Below, one piece after another: positions 22,445 through 33,953 of a stretch of DNA of 64,000 nt. The notes under the pieces are model-generated. The model worked only from the letters and a program-made list of their open reading frames with translations, was not told the DNA's origin and made no database searches. Positions within the stretch are counted from its first letter, which is position 1. Each line of letters opens with the position of its first letter. The stretch lies in assembly GCF_001723355.1 (NCBI RefSeq), contig NZ_LPWE01000013.1, positions 186,001 through 250,000 on the forward strand. Direction: 5' to 3'. The translations under genes were made by a program, and so were the position numbers. Source of the DNA: Methyloceanibacter stevinii. GTDB taxonomy: Bacteria; Pseudomonadota; Alphaproteobacteria; Rhizobiales; Methyloligellaceae.

Positions 22445-22795
22445 CTAGGCCGTTTGCGTGTCCGCGTTGCTGGCGATGCCCTTGTCCTTGAGCATGTCCT
22501 GCAGTTCGCCCGCCTGGAACATCTCGCGCACGATATCGCAGCCGCCCACGAACTCACCCTTCACGTAAAGCTGCGGGATCGTCGGCCAGTTGGAGAAGGC
22601 CTTGACGCCTTCGCGGACGCTCATGTCGTCCAGGACGTTGATGTCTTCGTAGTCCACGCCGAGGTGGTTCAGGATCTGCGCGACCTGCATGGAGAAGCCG
22701 CATTGGGGCATCGCCTTCGTACCCTTCATGAAGAGTACGATGTCGTTGTTGGCGATCTGCTTGTTGATCCAGTCGTTGACGGCTTGATCTGTCAT
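22445..22795 (-). CDS. grxD: Monothiol glutaredoxin, Grx4 family
   Basis: A 116-residue CGFS-type glutaredoxin that binds a bridging [2Fe-2S] cluster with glutathione and works with BolA in iron-sulfur trafficking. The active site is PQCGFSMQ with C32, followed by the thioredoxin-fold elements [20 protein letters not shown] (cis-Pro and GG-D loop that bind glutathione). The length is normal. It is the last gene of the purC-purS-purQ-purL-bolA-grxD unit, 23 nt after bolA, and directly before the terminator. Confidence 0.96.
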   Translation of the reverse strand: MTDQAVNDWINKQIANNDIVLFMKGTKAMPQCGFSMQVAQILNHLGVDYEDINVLDDMSVREGVKAFSNWPTIPQLYVKGEFVGGCDIVREMFQAGELQDMLKDKGIASNADTQTA

Positions 22796-22818
22796 TGCTG
22801 GTGTCCTCTCTCGAACGT

Positions 22819-23055
22819 TTATTGCTGGGGAGCGGAAGTCTTCAGAGCGAGCGCATGCAGCACGTCGCCCATATTGCCCTTGAGGGCGTCATAGACCATC
22901 TGATGCTGCTGCACGCGGGACTTGCCGCGAAACTCTTCGGATTCGACGGACGCCGCATAGTGGTCGCCGTCGCCAGCCAGGTCTTCGATTTCAATTTTCG
23001 CATCGGGAAAGCGCTCGAGAATCAGGCGCTCTATATCCGTGGCGGCCATCGCCAT
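22819..23055 (-). CDS. BolA family protein
   Basis: A 78-residue BolA-like protein, partner of monothiol glutaredoxins in Fe-S cluster handling. Conserved features: [20 protein letters not shown] at the N-terminus, [20 protein letters not shown], then [13 protein letters not shown] with the invariant C-terminal His. ATG 23055 follows AGGAG by 9 nt; a second ATG two codons in is possible. The neighbours purL upstream and grxD downstream match a conserved alphaproteobacterial order. It resembles the short BolA2/IbaG-like class more than stress-morphogene BolA1. Confidence 0.92.
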   Translation of the reverse strand: MAMAATDIERLILERFPDAKIEIEDLAGDGDHYAASVESEEFRGKSRVQQHQMVYDALKGNMGDVLHALALKTSAPQQ

Positions 23056-23106
23056 TTCAGTCACTCCTAGTCTAGGGTCCACACAATTTAGCGCCGGACC
23101 TCGATC

Positions 23107-25328
<2,222 letters not shown>

Positions 25329-25332
<4 letters not shown>

Positions 25333-26018
25333 TGCAGAGTCTCCACGAGAGAGGAGAACATCTTGGCGCCGTCCGTACCGGATTGGGCCGGATCGATCAG
25401 ACGCTCCGGATGCGGCATCATGCCGAGCACGGTGCCGGTGTCGTTGTAGATGCCGGCGATATTGCCCGTCGAGCCGTTGGGATTGGCCGCCTCGGTGATC
25501 GCGCCGTCCTCTTCACAGTAGCGGAAGGCGATGCGGCCCTCGTTCTCCAGGAGATAGAGCGTGCCCGGATCGGCAAAATAGCAGCCATCCTTATGGGCGA
25601 TTGGGATGCGCACCACCTCGTCCTTCTTGTAATGGTTGGCGAATGCCGTGTCGTCGCGCTCGACGCGCAGGCGCACGTCCTTACAGACGAAGCGCAGGGT
25701 GGCGTTGCGCATCAGGACGCCCGGAAGAAGTCCCGCCTCGGTGAGGACCTGGAAGCCGTTGCAGATGCCGAGTACCGGCGTACCGGCCTCGGCGCGGCGC
25801 ACAACCTCGCGCATGATCGGCGAATGCGCCGCCATGGCGCCGGAGCGCAAATAGTCGCCGTAGGAGAACCCGCCGGGGAGCAGGATCAGATCGCTCTTGG
25901 GCAGCTCGGAGTCGCCGTGCCACACCATCTTGGGCGCGGCGCCCATGGCGCGCTCCAAGGCGACAGCCGCGTCGCGGTCGCAATTCGATCCCGGAAAAAC
26001 GATGACGCTGGCTTTCAT
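25329..26018 (-). CDS. purQ: Phosphoribosylformylglycinamidine synthase subunit PurQ (glutaminase)
   Basis: A 229-residue class I glutamine amidotransferase subunit. The nucleophile Cys lies in [19 protein letters not shown] near residue 85, and the catalytic His/Glu in [12 protein letters not shown] near 205-215. The N-terminus [15 protein letters not shown] is typical. It delivers ammonia to PurL. It is 60 nt downstream of purS and its stop overlaps the purL start. Confidence 0.97.
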
Positions 26019-26078
26019 GAGTCTCGAAGGGCCTCGCTTCTGGCGGAGAACGTCTCCATTGCGCGCGAGGCGCGCCGG

Positions 26079-26324
26079 TTACGCCGCCTCGAGCTCATAG
26101 GCATAGTTCTCAATGATGGTGTTTGCGAGAAGCTGCTTGCACATCCGCTCGATTTCTTCGCGGGCTCGGGTCGGATCGCTCTCGGCGACTTCGACTTCGA
26201 TGAACTTACCCTGCCGGACGCCCTCGACGCCGCCGAAGCCCAAGGCATGTAACGCACCTTCGATGGCTTTGCCTTGCGGATCGAGCACGCCGGGTTTGAG
26301 CGTTATGGTGATGCGTGCCTTCAT
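26079..26324 (-). CDS. purS: Phosphoribosylformylglycinamidine synthase subunit PurS
   Basis: An 81-residue structural subunit that holds the PurL-PurQ complex together. It starts MKARITITLKPGVLDPQGKA and carries ALHALGFGGVEGVRQGKFIE, the family signature. The length is standard. It lies 39 nt after purC and 60 nt before purQ in the same transcript. It is needed only with small-type PurL, as found here. Confidence 0.96.
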   Translation of the reverse strand: MKARITITLKPGVLDPQGKAIEGALHALGFGGVEGVRQGKFIEVEVAESDPTRAREEIERMCKQLLANTIIENYAYELEAA

Positions 26325-26363
26325 GGCTTCCTTCTCAAGTCTTCGGGCTTACTCTCGCGACGC

Positions 26364-27134
26364 CTATTTGGATTGGACCAGGACGGGACCGCTGCGGCCG
26401 GGGGTCGGGTTCTCGGTATGCAGCCCAAGCCGGCGTGCGACTTCCTGATAGGCTTCGACCAGCCCGCCCATGTCGCGGCGGAAGCGATCCTTGTCGAGCT
26501 TGTCCTGGGTGTCGACGTCCCAGAGGCGGCAGCAGTCCGGCGAGATTTCGTCGGCCAGCACGACACGCATCTGGTCGCCTTCCCACAGACGTCCGAACTC
26601 GACCTTGAAGTCGACGAGGCGGATTCCGACGCCGAGGAACAGGCCGGTCAGGAAGTCGTTGATGCGCAGCGCGAGCGACATGATGTCGTCGAGCTCCGGC
26701 GGCGAGGCCCAGCCGAAGGCGGTGATGTGCTCTTCGGAGACCATCGGGTCGTCCAGCTCGTCGGCCTTGTAGTAGAACTCGACGATCGAGCGGGGCAGGG
26801 TGGTCCCTTCCTCTAGCCCTAAGCGCTTGGACAGCGAGCCCGCGGCGACATTGCGGATCACCACCTCGAGCGGAATGATCTCGACTTCGCGAATGAGCTG
26901 CTCGCGCATGTTCAGTCGCTTGATGAAATGGGTGGGCACACCGATCTCATTCAGCCGCTCGAAGATGTACTCGGAGATACGGTTGTTGAGGACGCCCTTG
27001 CCCTCGATACGGTCGTGCTTCTTGTTGTTGAAGGCGGTCGCGTCGTCCTTGAAATGCTGGATGAGCGTGCCCGGCTCGGGCCCTTCGTAAAGGATTTTGG
27101 CCTTGCCTTCGTAAACGCGCCGGCGACGGTTCAT
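26364..27134 (-). CDS. purC: SAICAR synthetase
   Basis: A 256-residue phosphoribosylaminoimidazole-succinocarboxamide synthase, which joins CAIR and aspartate. ATG 27134 ([20 protein letters not shown]) is chosen over the longer frame because AGGACAAG precedes it and the motif begins there. Other marks: [39 protein letters not shown] (signature region), and [10 protein letters not shown] with LADEISPD (substrate site). The C-terminal LGLHTEN is typical. First gene of the pur-bolA-grxD unit. Confidence 0.97.
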   Translation of the reverse strand: MNRRRRVYEGKAKILYEGPEPGTLIQHFKDDATAFNNKKHDRIEGKGVLNNRISEYIFERLNEIGVPTHFIKRLNMREQLIREVEIIPLEVVIRNVAAGSLSKRLGLEEGTTLPRSIVEFYYKADELDDPMVSEEHITAFGWASPPELDDIMSLALRINDFLTGLFLGVGIRLVDFKVEFGRLWEGDQMRVVLADEISPDCCRLWDVDTQDKLDKDRFRRDMGGLVEAYQEVARRLGLHTENPTPGRSGPVLVQSK

Positions 27135-27441
27135 TTTCTTGTCCTCACTGAGCTGTTCACGACTGTCAAACGCCGACGCGCGCAAAACGGGATAACCCCA
27201 ATGCCGCGCGCCACGTCTCAAATCGCCATCGCTGGAATCGATCTAGAAATCTCGTATCGAGACTAGCCTATGGCGCGAGGGGGTACAACGGGCCGGGGGG
27301 CGGCGCAATGGCTTTCAGGCCTCGCGGGATTTGTTGATTTGCACTGGTTTCTTGGGTATCACCCGCCCTTGAAAGCAGGGTTTCCCCCCATAATTTTAGA
27401 GACGGTGCCCCGTGTTTGGCGGGGCTTTGGAGGCAGCGCCG
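27135..27441. other. Divergent intergenic region, purC / DUF1476
   Basis: About 307 bases between divergent genes. No gene is supported. It holds the promoter candidate for the plus-strand gene listed at 27369 and must also hold the purC promoter, for which I see no confident match. Confidence 0.5.
27369..27396 (+). promoter_or_regulatory. Candidate promoter of the DUF1476 gene
   Basis: TTGAAA at 27369-27374 and TAATTT at 27391-27396 are separated by 16 nt. Both match the housekeeping consensus at most positions. They lie 46 nt before the chosen ATG. Confidence 0.5.
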
Positions 27442-27771
27442 ATGACGAGCTTTAACGATCGCGAAAAGAGCTACGAGAAGAAATTCGCCCTCGACGAGGA
27501 GTTGCAGTTCAAGTCCACGGCCCGCCGGAACAAGCTTCTGGGCCTCTGGGCCGCTGAAAAGATGGGGCTTTCGGGGGACGATGCTCAAGCCTATGCCCGC
27601 GAGGTGGTGAAGGCCGACCTGGAAGAGCCGGGCGAGGAAGACGTTTTCCGCAAGATCCGGGGCGATTTCGACGGCAAAGAGATCGAGCAGTCCGACCACC
27701 AGATCCGCCGCGCCATGGCGGACCTCATGGTCGAGGCGGTGCGGCAAATCGAAGCCGAAGCCAAGGCGTAA
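27442..27771 (+). CDS. F1-ATPase inhibitory zeta subunit (DUF1476)
   Basis: A 109-residue helical, charged protein of DUF1476, known in Paracoccus as the zeta subunit that blocks ATP hydrolysis by F1 in alphaproteobacteria. It begins MTSFNDREKSYEKKFALDEE, the part known to be inhibitory, and continues with QFKSTARRNKLLGLWAAEKM and an EDVFRKIRGDF segment. ATG 27442 has GGAGG 8 nt upstream, so I prefer it to a start 10 codons earlier. It is divergent from purC, a common arrangement in this class. The function is known for the family and inferred here. Confidence 0.88.
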   Translation: MTSFNDREKSYEKKFALDEELQFKSTARRNKLLGLWAAEKMGLSGDDAQAYAREVVKADLEEPGEEDVFRKIRGDFDGKEIEQSDHQIRRAMADLMVEAVRQIEAEAKA

Positions 27772-27841
27772 GACTTCTCCGGGTCCGGCAGGGCCCTTCA
27801 AGACCCGGTCGGGGCCCGATCAGGGCCCCAGGGAGGGAGCT

Positions 27842-28600
27842 ATGGCCAAGGACCTTTTCCGCAGTGCGGCCAAGAAGAAGCAGACGCTTTTCAACGCCTG
27901 GCTGATGATGAACAACCCGCTCGCCGTCGAGTTGATCGGCGAAGCGGGCTGGGACTGCGTCACCATCGATCAGCAGCATGGCGCAGGCGGCAACGAGACC
28001 ATGCTGGCCTGCCTGACGGCGGCCAAGGCGGCGGGGCTTCCCGCGATCGTCCGGGTCGCCAACAACGATCCAGGCCTCGTAGGCCGGGCTCTGGACGCGG
28101 GCGCGCAAGGGGTCATGTGCCCGCTGATCGAGAATGTGGCCGAGGCGGAGAGTTTCGTTCAGGCGGTGAAGTATCCGCCGCGCGGCAACCGCAGCTGGGG
28201 TCCGTACCGGGCCAAGATCGGCGCCTCGGGGGACTATTTCAAAACCGCCAACCGTTTCACGATTGCCTGCCCCCAAATCGAGACCAAAGGGGCGCTCGCT
28301 GATCTCGATGCCATCCTCGGCCTCAAGGGCGTGGACATGGTCTGCTTCGGCCCGAACGACCTCTCCGTGGCGCTCACGGGGGGCATCGATATCTGGGCCA
28401 AGGAGGTCCTGGAGGCGGGCAGAGAGGTCCTGGCCAAGGCTCGTGAGCACGGCGTCATGACCCTCGTTTTCTGCAACGACATCGACTTCGCCAAGCCCCG
28501 GATCAAGGAAGGCTGGGACGTTGTCGCCATCGGCACCGACACCGGCTGGCTCGCTTCGGCGGCTGCGGCCACCCTGGCGGCGGTTGAATCAACCTCTTAG
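27842..28600 (+). CDS. HpcH/HpaI family class II aldolase
   Basis: A 252-residue metal-dependent aldolase of the 2-oxo-acid type (HpaI/macrophomate synthase fold). Catalytic-site equivalents are visible: the VTIDQQHGAG loop (His), PAIVRVANNDPG (pyruvate-binding Arg), PQIETKGALADLDAI (metal Glu) and CFGPNDLSVALTG (metal Asp). GDYFKTAN and GTDTGWLASAA fit the family. The start has GGGAGGGAGCT before ATG. It lies 70 nt after the DUF1476 gene and may be cotranscribed. The natural substrate is unknown; pyruvate-aldehyde cleavage is the family reaction. Confidence 0.88.
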   Translation: MAKDLFRSAAKKKQTLFNAWLMMNNPLAVELIGEAGWDCVTIDQQHGAGGNETMLACLTAAKAAGLPAIVRVANNDPGLVGRALDAGAQGVMCPLIENVAEAESFVQAVKYPPRGNRSWGPYRAKIGASGDYFKTANRFTIACPQIETKGALADLDAILGLKGVDMVCFGPNDLSVALTGGIDIWAKEVLEAGREVLAKAREHGVMTLVFCNDIDFAKPRIKEGWDVVAIGTDTGWLASAAAATLAAVESTS

Positions 28601-28792
28601 GCGCCCCAAGCCAACCGCCTCACAGGATTCGCAGAATCACGAGGACAGCATTCCGCGCCGACCGTTGCATCCTTGCACCAGGCGCGCGCCAAAGTGTCCG
28701 CAAGGCCACGACGAAGGCTGAATTCCCAAGAGTCCTATGCCACTATGTCGGCTTGAGACTCGCCTCGTGTGCGAGCGAAACGGGTGGATCGA

Positions 28793-29344
28793 ATGGGCTA
28801 TTTGCGGACCGTCATTGCTGGATTGATTGGCCTCGTGCTGGGGGCAGGCGTCTTGGCTTCGGGCTCTGCCCAAGCGACCGAGGCAGCCACGGCCACGGCT
28901 CTCAACCTGCGTGATGGTCCCGGCACCGGTTACGCCAAGATCGCCACGATGCCCGCCGGTTCGCCGGTCAAGGTCAAGGGCTGCCGCGACGGCTGGTGCG
29001 GCGTGATCTGGCGCGGGCGAAAGGGGTATGCCAGCCAGCGCGGTCTGGCGCTCGGCTATGCGGATTACGCGGAATTGGTTGAGCCCGAGGTTTGGCCGAT
29101 CTTCCCGGCGTATCCCTACCGGTCCGGCTATTACTCGAAGGCCGACTGGTATTTCGACATGCCGCCTTACACGGCGATCTCGCCCAAATTCTATCGCAAG
29201 CGTTTTCTCATGATGGCCCAGGAGCGGGACCGCTACCGCTACGTGCCTAATATTTTCCGCGGGGGCGGCGGCTACTACGACGACACCCCGGTCGGATACG
29301 TCAACACGCAGGCCGCCGCCGCGGCCCTGAGAGATCCCGAGTAG
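28793..29344 (+). CDS. Secreted protein with bacterial SH3 domain
   Basis: A 183-residue protein. A signal peptide covers about 1-28 (ending GSAQA before TEA). A bacterial SH3 (SH3b) domain covers about 30-85, with NLRDGPGTGYAKIATMPAG and CRDGWCGVIWRGRKGYASQR. The rest is rich in Tyr, Arg and Gly (YYSKADWYFDMPPY) and matches the SH3-Tyr-rich envelope proteins common in Rhizobiales. It probably acts in the periplasm, perhaps on peptidoglycan; this is inference. ATG 28793 starts the signal peptide directly; a GTG at 28769 is possible. Confidence 0.8.
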   Translation: MGYLRTVIAGLIGLVLGAGVLASGSAQATEAATATALNLRDGPGTGYAKIATMPAGSPVKVKGCRDGWCGVIWRGRKGYASQRGLALGYADYAELVEPEVWPIFPAYPYRSGYYSKADWYFDMPPYTAISPKFYRKRFLMMAQERDRYRYVPNIFRGGGGYYDDTPVGYVNTQAAAAALRDPE

Positions 29345-29374
29345 CACCGTGACGCGACTGCGCCGAAGGCGCGC

Positions 29375-30670
29375 TTAGTCCTCGAACACGCGGGCGAAGA
29401 TGTCCTCGACGTGCTTGGTGTGATAGCCGAGATCGAACTGATCGCGGATCGTGTCCTCCGACAGCGCCGCCGTCACATCCGGATCGGCCAAGAGCTCGGT
29501 CAGGAAGTCCTTGTTCTCCTGCCAGACCTTCATCGCATTGCGCTGCACGAGCCGATAGGCGTCCTCGCGGGACACGCCCGCATTCGTCAGCGCCAGCAGC
29601 ACGCGTTGCGAGTGAATGAGGCCGCCGAGCCGGTCCATATTGGCCTGCATGTGCTCGGGGTACACCACCAGCCCCTCGATGACGCCTGTTAGCCGCGTCA
29701 GCGCGAAGTCGAGTGTGACAGTGGCGTCCGGCCCGATCATGCGTTCGACCGAGGAGTGCGAGATATCCCGCTCATGCCATAGCGCCACATTCTCCATGGC
29801 GGGGATGGCATAGCCGCGCACGATGCGGGCGAGCCCGGTCAGGTTCTCCGACAGGACCGGGTTGCGCTTGTGGGGCATGGCGGAAGAACCCTTCTGCCCC
29901 GCCGAGAAGAACTCCTCGGCTTCTAGGACCTCGGTTCGCTGCAAATGGCGGATCTCGGTGGCAACGCGCTCGACCGAGCTGGCGATTACCGCGAGCGTCG
30001 CGAAAAAGGCCGCGTGGCGATCCCGGGGGATCACCTGGGTCGAGATCGGCTCGGGCCGGAGGCCGAGCTTGTCGGCCACATAGGCTTCTACGCGCGGGTC
30101 CACATGGGCGAACGTGCCGACGGCGCCGGAGATGGCGCAGGTGGCGACTTCCTCGCGGGCCCGGATCATGCGTTCGCGATTGCGGGTGAATTCGGCATAG
30201 GCCTGGGCCAGCTTCAGCCCGAAAGTCGTTGGCTCGGCATGAATGCCGTGGCTGCGGCCGACCGTGATCGTGTCCTTGTGCTCGTAAGCGCGTTTCTTGA
30301 GGGCCGCGAGCAGCGCATCGAGATCGGCGATGAGAATGTCCGCCGCCTCGGTGAGCTGCACGTTGAAGCAGGTGTCGAGCACGTCGGAGGAGGTGAGACC
30401 GGCGTGGAGGAAGCGCGCCTCCGGCCCCACATGTTCGGCCACCGAGGTGAGGAAGGCGATCACGTCGTGCTTCACTTCCCGCTCGATCTCGTCGATCCGG
30501 TCGATGTCGAACCCGCCGCGCGCCTTGGCGGCCTCGGCGGCCTCATTCGGAATGAGGCCGAGCTCCGCCATGGCCTCGGCGGCCGTGACCTCGATCTTGA
30601 GCCAAATGCGGAATTTGTTCTCGGGCTCCCAGATGTCCGTCATCTGGGAGCGGCTGTAGCGCGGGATCAT
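29375..30670 (-). CDS. purB: Adenylosuccinate lyase
   Basis: A 431-residue fumarase/aspartase-superfamily enzyme acting twice in purine synthesis (SAICAR and adenylosuccinate cleavage). Conserved regions: LTSSDVLDTCFNVQL, TVGRSHGIHAEPTTFG with the catalytic His, and the signature GQKGSSAMPHKRNPVLSEN with the mobile catalytic Ser. It starts MIPRYSRSQMTDIWEPENKF, the usual N-terminus. It is separate from the purC cluster but nearby. It is downstream of the small membrane-protein gene's end on the opposite side (72 nt apart, same strand). Confidence 0.97.
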   Translation of the reverse strand: MIPRYSRSQMTDIWEPENKFRIWLKIEVTAAEAMAELGLIPNEAAEAAKARGGFDIDRIDEIEREVKHDVIAFLTSVAEHVGPEARFLHAGLTSSDVLDTCFNVQLTEAADILIADLDALLAALKKRAYEHKDTITVGRSHGIHAEPTTFGLKLAQAYAEFTRNRERMIRAREEVATCAISGAVGTFAHVDPRVEAYVADKLGLRPEPISTQVIPRDRHAAFFATLAVIASSVERVATEIRHLQRTEVLEAEEFFSAGQKGSSAMPHKRNPVLSENLTGLARIVRGYAIPAMENVALWHERDISHSSVERMIGPDATVTLDFALTRLTGVIEGLVVYPEHMQANMDRLGGLIHSQRVLLALTNAGVSREDAYRLVQRNAMKVWQENKDFLTELLADPDVTAALSEDTIRDQFDLGYHTKHVEDIFARVFED

Positions 30671-30741
30671 AAGGGTTCAGGCCTTTCTCAGGCCCCGCTC
30701 GACCCCCACGGAGGGCGGGAGAGGGGCCGAGTGCTTACGTC

Positions 30742-31233
30742 CTAGAGTTCAACCGTCCGGGGCTCGCGGATGCCGAACAGCGCGATGTAGACCGCGGCGC
30801 CGATCGCGAGCGCCATGAAGCCGAGCCGCGGCGGAAGCAGCATGTCGAGCAGGAACGTATAGAAGTCATTGAGCGAAGAGGCATAGAGGCCGGCGAGCGA
30901 CCAGTCCACCTGGCTCGGATAAATGGCGTGGATATAGGCGAAGCGCAGGAAGCCGCCGAAGCTGCAGAAAGCCACCAGGAAGATGAATAGGGCGAACAGC
31001 ATCCGGATCAAGAAACCGCGATGGGCCACGAAGCGCTGGCACCACCAGGCCACCAGGGCCGCCAGCAGTCCGGCGAAGCCGACAATGCGAACCGAGTGCT
31101 GGGTCTGCTCGTTGACGAGACTGGTGTTCATATAGTCCCCGACCATCAGGGCCCACGTGGACACGCCGATCACGATGGCGAAAGCCGCCGCGAGAATGAA
31201 CCCGACCACTTTGCTGAATGTCAGCTTTTCCAT
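30742..31233 (-). CDS. Membrane protein of unknown function, four TM segments
   Basis: A 163-residue protein with hydrophobic segments near 10-30 (VGFILAAAFAIVIGVSTWAL), 50-66, 75-97 (MLFALFIFLVAFCSFGGFLR) and 133-153. ATG 31233 follows GGAGGGG by about 7 nt; upstream reading is unsupported. I do not recognise a family. It precedes purB on the same strand and could share its transcript. A small divergent gene begins 146 nt away at 31380. Confidence 0.7.
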   Translation of the reverse strand: MEKLTFSKVVGFILAAAFAIVIGVSTWALMVGDYMNTSLVNEQTQHSVRIVGFAGLLAALVAWWCQRFVAHRGFLIRMLFALFIFLVAFCSFGGFLRFAYIHAIYPSQVDWSLAGLYASSLNDFYTFLLDMLLPPRLGFMALAIGAAVYIALFGIREPRTVEL

Positions 31234-31379
31234 TGCAGCTTCCCCTCCAACCGCTCGATTGCAGGGGGGAATATGCAAGGGAAACGGCTGGACTGCAATG
31301 GATGCGCGCACCCAGGCTTGCCGCTCTTTCCGCTTTGTGGTCCGATCCGCCCCCGAGAAAAGAGAAAGGCGACAAGCTG

Positions 31380-31589
31380 ATGGCATTCGACGACCTCAAG
31401 GCAGAACTCGCGCTGCTGATCAACCAGATGGAAAACCAGCCCGAGGATCGCCACGAGCTCTATGAGCAGGTCCGCGAAAAGCTCAATGAGATGCGTGCTT
31501 TCGGCATGCCGCTGCCCGAGGATCTCGTGCGGCTCGAAGAAGAGCTGGAGGCCGAATTCGCCGCCGCGAAAAAGCCGAAAACCAGCTAG
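31380..31589 (+). CDS. Small conserved-looking helical protein
   Basis: A 69-residue acidic, fully helical protein: MAFDDLKAELALLINQMENQ followed by EDRHELYEQVREKLNEMRAF and PLPEDLVRLEEELEAEF. Periodic Leu/Glu suggests a coiled coil or helical hairpin. ATG 31380 has AAAGG about 9 nt upstream. Small proteins of this form occur in many Rhizobiales without known function (recollection, not tested). Its stop lies 28 nt from the convergent livK stop. Confidence 0.7.
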   Translation: MAFDDLKAELALLINQMENQPEDRHELYEQVREKLNEMRAFGMPLPEDLVRLEEELEAEFAAAKKPKTS

Positions 31590-31617
31590 GCCGCCGAAGC
31601 GGTCCTAGAATTCTCGC

Positions 31618-32742
31618 TTACGAGTTCTCGTCGATCTGCTCGTAGGTCCCGTCCGCCCAGCGATAGACCGCATAAGGCGGCAGGTTCGGGTCGCCCTTGT
31701 CGTCGAACTGGAAATCGCCGATCACCGAGTGGATGGTGCTCTCGTCGAGCGCCTTGACGACGGCCGGCGCATCGGTCGTTCCCGCCTTCTTGGCCGCCTC
31801 GGCCCAGGCTTGGATCGCCGCGTAGGTATAGAGCACGTAACCTTCCGGCGAGATGCCCTTCGCTTCCAGCCGCTTCACGACGTCCTGGGCAGCCGGGTTC
31901 TTCCGCGGGTCCGGGGAGAAGGTCATCAGCGTACCTTCGCCGGCCGGTCCGGTGATGGACCAATATTCCTGGGTCACGAGCGCATCGCCGCCCATCAGCA
32001 CCGTATCCATATCCTGGTCGCGCATCTGGCGCAGGATGAGCCCCGCCTCGGTGTGGTAGCCGCCGAGGAAGAGCGCATCCACATCGGCCAGCTTCAGCTT
32101 GGAGACGAGGGCGGAGTAGTCCTTCTCGCCCGCCGTGATCGATTCCCGGAACACCTCTTGGACACCGTTGGCGTTGAGCGCCTTCTTCACCTCGTTGGCG
32201 AGGCCGCGCCCATAGGCTGTCTTGTCGTCGATGATGGCGATGTTCTTGTCGCCGAAATGCTTGGCGAGATAGGCGCCGGCGACTTCGCCTTGTTTGTCGT
32301 CGCGGCCGCACACCCGGTAGATGTTGGGCCCCGCGCGCTTGTCCGTCAGGGCCGGGTTCGTGGAGGCCGGCGAGATCATTACGAGATTGCTCTCCGCATA
32401 GACGTTCGATGCGGGGATCGACGAGCCGGAGCAGAAATGTCCGGCCACCAGCGCGACATTGTCGCCGGCCATCTGGTTGGCGATCGCGACGGCCTGCTTC
32501 GGGTCGCAGGCATCGTCGCCGACTTCCAGCTTGAGCTTCTTGCCGAGGATCCCGCCCGCGGCGTTGATATCGGCCACGGCCGTCTCGCCGCCTGTAGTCA
32601 TCTGTGTGCCGAGCGATGCGTATTGCCCGGTCTGGGGACCGGCGACAGCGACCTTGATGACGTCGGGATCGTCTTCGCCGTTGCAGCCCGTGAGTGCGAT
32701 CGCGCACACGGCGACGGCGAGCAGTCCAGTCAAACGCATCAT
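31618..32742 (-). CDS. livK: Branched-chain amino-acid-type ABC transporter, substrate-binding lipoprotein
   Basis: A 374-residue periplasmic binding protein. The N-terminus is a lipoprotein signal with lipobox LTGC (Cys20), so it should be membrane-anchored in the periplasm. Type I binding-fold marks: IKVAVAGPQTGQYASLGTQM, AAGGILGKKLKLEVGDDACD, HFCSGSSIPASNVYAE and VMISPASTNPALTD. It is the last gene of the liv set, 94 nt after the DUF6867 gene. The ligand may be Leu/Ile/Val or another amide or amino acid; the sequence does not decide. Confidence 0.9.
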   Translation of the reverse strand: MMRLTGLLAVAVCAIALTGCNGEDDPDVIKVAVAGPQTGQYASLGTQMTTGGETAVADINAAGGILGKKLKLEVGDDACDPKQAVAIANQMAGDNVALVAGHFCSGSSIPASNVYAESNLVMISPASTNPALTDKRAGPNIYRVCGRDDKQGEVAGAYLAKHFGDKNIAIIDDKTAYGRGLANEVKKALNANGVQEVFRESITAGEKDYSALVSKLKLADVDALFLGGYHTEAGLILRQMRDQDMDTVLMGGDALVTQEYWSITGPAGEGTLMTFSPDPRKNPAAQDVVKRLEAKGISPEGYVLYTYAAIQAWAEAAKKAGTTDAPAVVKALDESTIHSVIGDFQFDDKGDPNLPPYAVYRWADGTYEQIDENS

Positions 32743-32836
32743 GCCGGTCTCCCTTCGATGGTTGGCGTCCCGTAACGTAGTGACAGGTCACGCGGTCGCC
32801 AACCCACCCGGTCGCTCAAATAGTGGGCTCTCCAGA

Positions 32837-33199
32837 CTATCGATCTTTCCAGGTGAGGGGGCTCGTCCGCTCATAGAGCCAGTAATACTGCGTGACCATC
32901 TGCGTCGTGCGCATGGTGCGGAAGCCGAGCAGCCCCGCCGCGACAAGGACCGCATAGGTGACGACGTAGTAGTACGGGGACAGCAGGGTGCCGTCGAACA
33001 GCGCGTAATCGAAGAAGCGCACCGCGGCCGCCAATAGCGCCATATAGAAGAACAGCCGCCACAGTGGACGCCAGCCGCGCGCCAGGCCGCGCCCGGCGAG
33101 GAAGGCGGCGGCGCCACCGATGCTGAGCGTCAGGAGCACGAAGACGCGCAAGCCGTCGTCGCTGATCCAAGGTGCAATCGTCTGGGTCGCCGTGCTCAC
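32837..33199 (-). CDS. Small membrane protein of liv operons (DUF6867-like)
   Basis: A 120-residue protein with about three hydrophobic segments (VFVLLTLSIGGAAAFLAG, LFFYMALLAAAVRFFDYALF, YVVTYAVLVAAGLLGF). A conserved-looking tail reads RTTQMVTQYYWLYERTSPLTWKDR in part (MVTQYYWLYE). It starts at GTG 33199, whose GTGA overlaps the livF stop by 4 nt. Genes like it recur between livF and livK in alphaproteobacteria; I recall the family number DUF6867 but cannot verify it. Role unknown, presumably accessory to the transporter. Confidence 0.7.
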   Translation of the reverse strand: MSTATQTIAPWISDDGLRVFVLLTLSIGGAAAFLAGRGLARGWRPLWRLFFYMALLAAAVRFFDYALFDGTLLSPYYYVVTYAVLVAAGLLGFRTMRTTQMVTQYYWLYERTSPLTWKDR

Positions 33200-33953
33200 G
33201 ATGCGGTCGGCTCCTTGGCCGGTGCGGTGGCACCCTCGAGATACGCGTTGCGCACATCCTCGGAGGCCAGCAATTCATCGCCCGTGCCCGTCATGGTGAT
33301 GCGTCCATTGACCATCACGTAGCCGCGGTCCGCTAGCTTGAGCGCGTGATAGGCGTTCTGTTCGACCAGGAACACGGTCAGGCCGTCCGTGTTCAGCTCT
33401 TTAATGGCTTCGAAGATCTGCTTCACCACGAGCGGTGCGAGTCCCAGCGAGGGCTCGTCGAGCAGAAGCAGCTTGGGGCGCCCCATCAGCGCGCGCGCGA
33501 TGGCGAGCATTTGCTGCTCGCCACCCGACAGCGTCCCGCCGCGCTGACTGGCCCGGTCCTTTAGCCGGGGGAAAGCTCGAAGACGCGCGCGACATGCGTC
33601 TCGAGCGTCGGGCGCGTTGGCGATGATGGCGCCCATTTGCAGATTTTCCATCACGGTCATGCGACCGAAGATCCGCCGGCCCTCGGGCGATTGGCAAATG
33701 CCGAGCCGGGCGATCTCATGGGTGGGACGGTGAGTAATGTCCTCACCGTCGAAGACCACGCGGCCGTGGGATGCGCGCGGTCGCCCGCAAATCGTCATCA
33801 TGGTGGTGGACTTGCCCGCGCCGTTGGCGCCGATCAAAGAGACGATCTCGCCGGGGCGGACTTGGATGCTGACATCGTGCAAGACGGGCAGCCGACCGTA
33901 AGCCGCGGTGACGTCTTCGAGCGCAAGGAGCGGCGCAGGTGCGGCGGCGTCAT
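33196..33953 (-). CDS. livF: LivF-type ABC transporter ATPase, N-terminal codons frame-shifted
   Basis: An ATP-binding subunit of the high-affinity branched-chain amino acid importer family. Walker A is SLIGANGAGKSTT, the signature TLSGGEQQMLAIARAL, and Walker B LLLLDEPSLGLAP, followed by the switch His region. The natural start is ATG 33953, overlapping the livG stop as ATGA. Reading from it gives Arg-rich nonsense. The real N-terminus (PLLALEDVTAAYGRLPVLHD) is in the next frame, so one base is probably missing near 33946. Without repair only a TTG at 33882 is available and the first strand would be lost. Confidence 0.88.
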
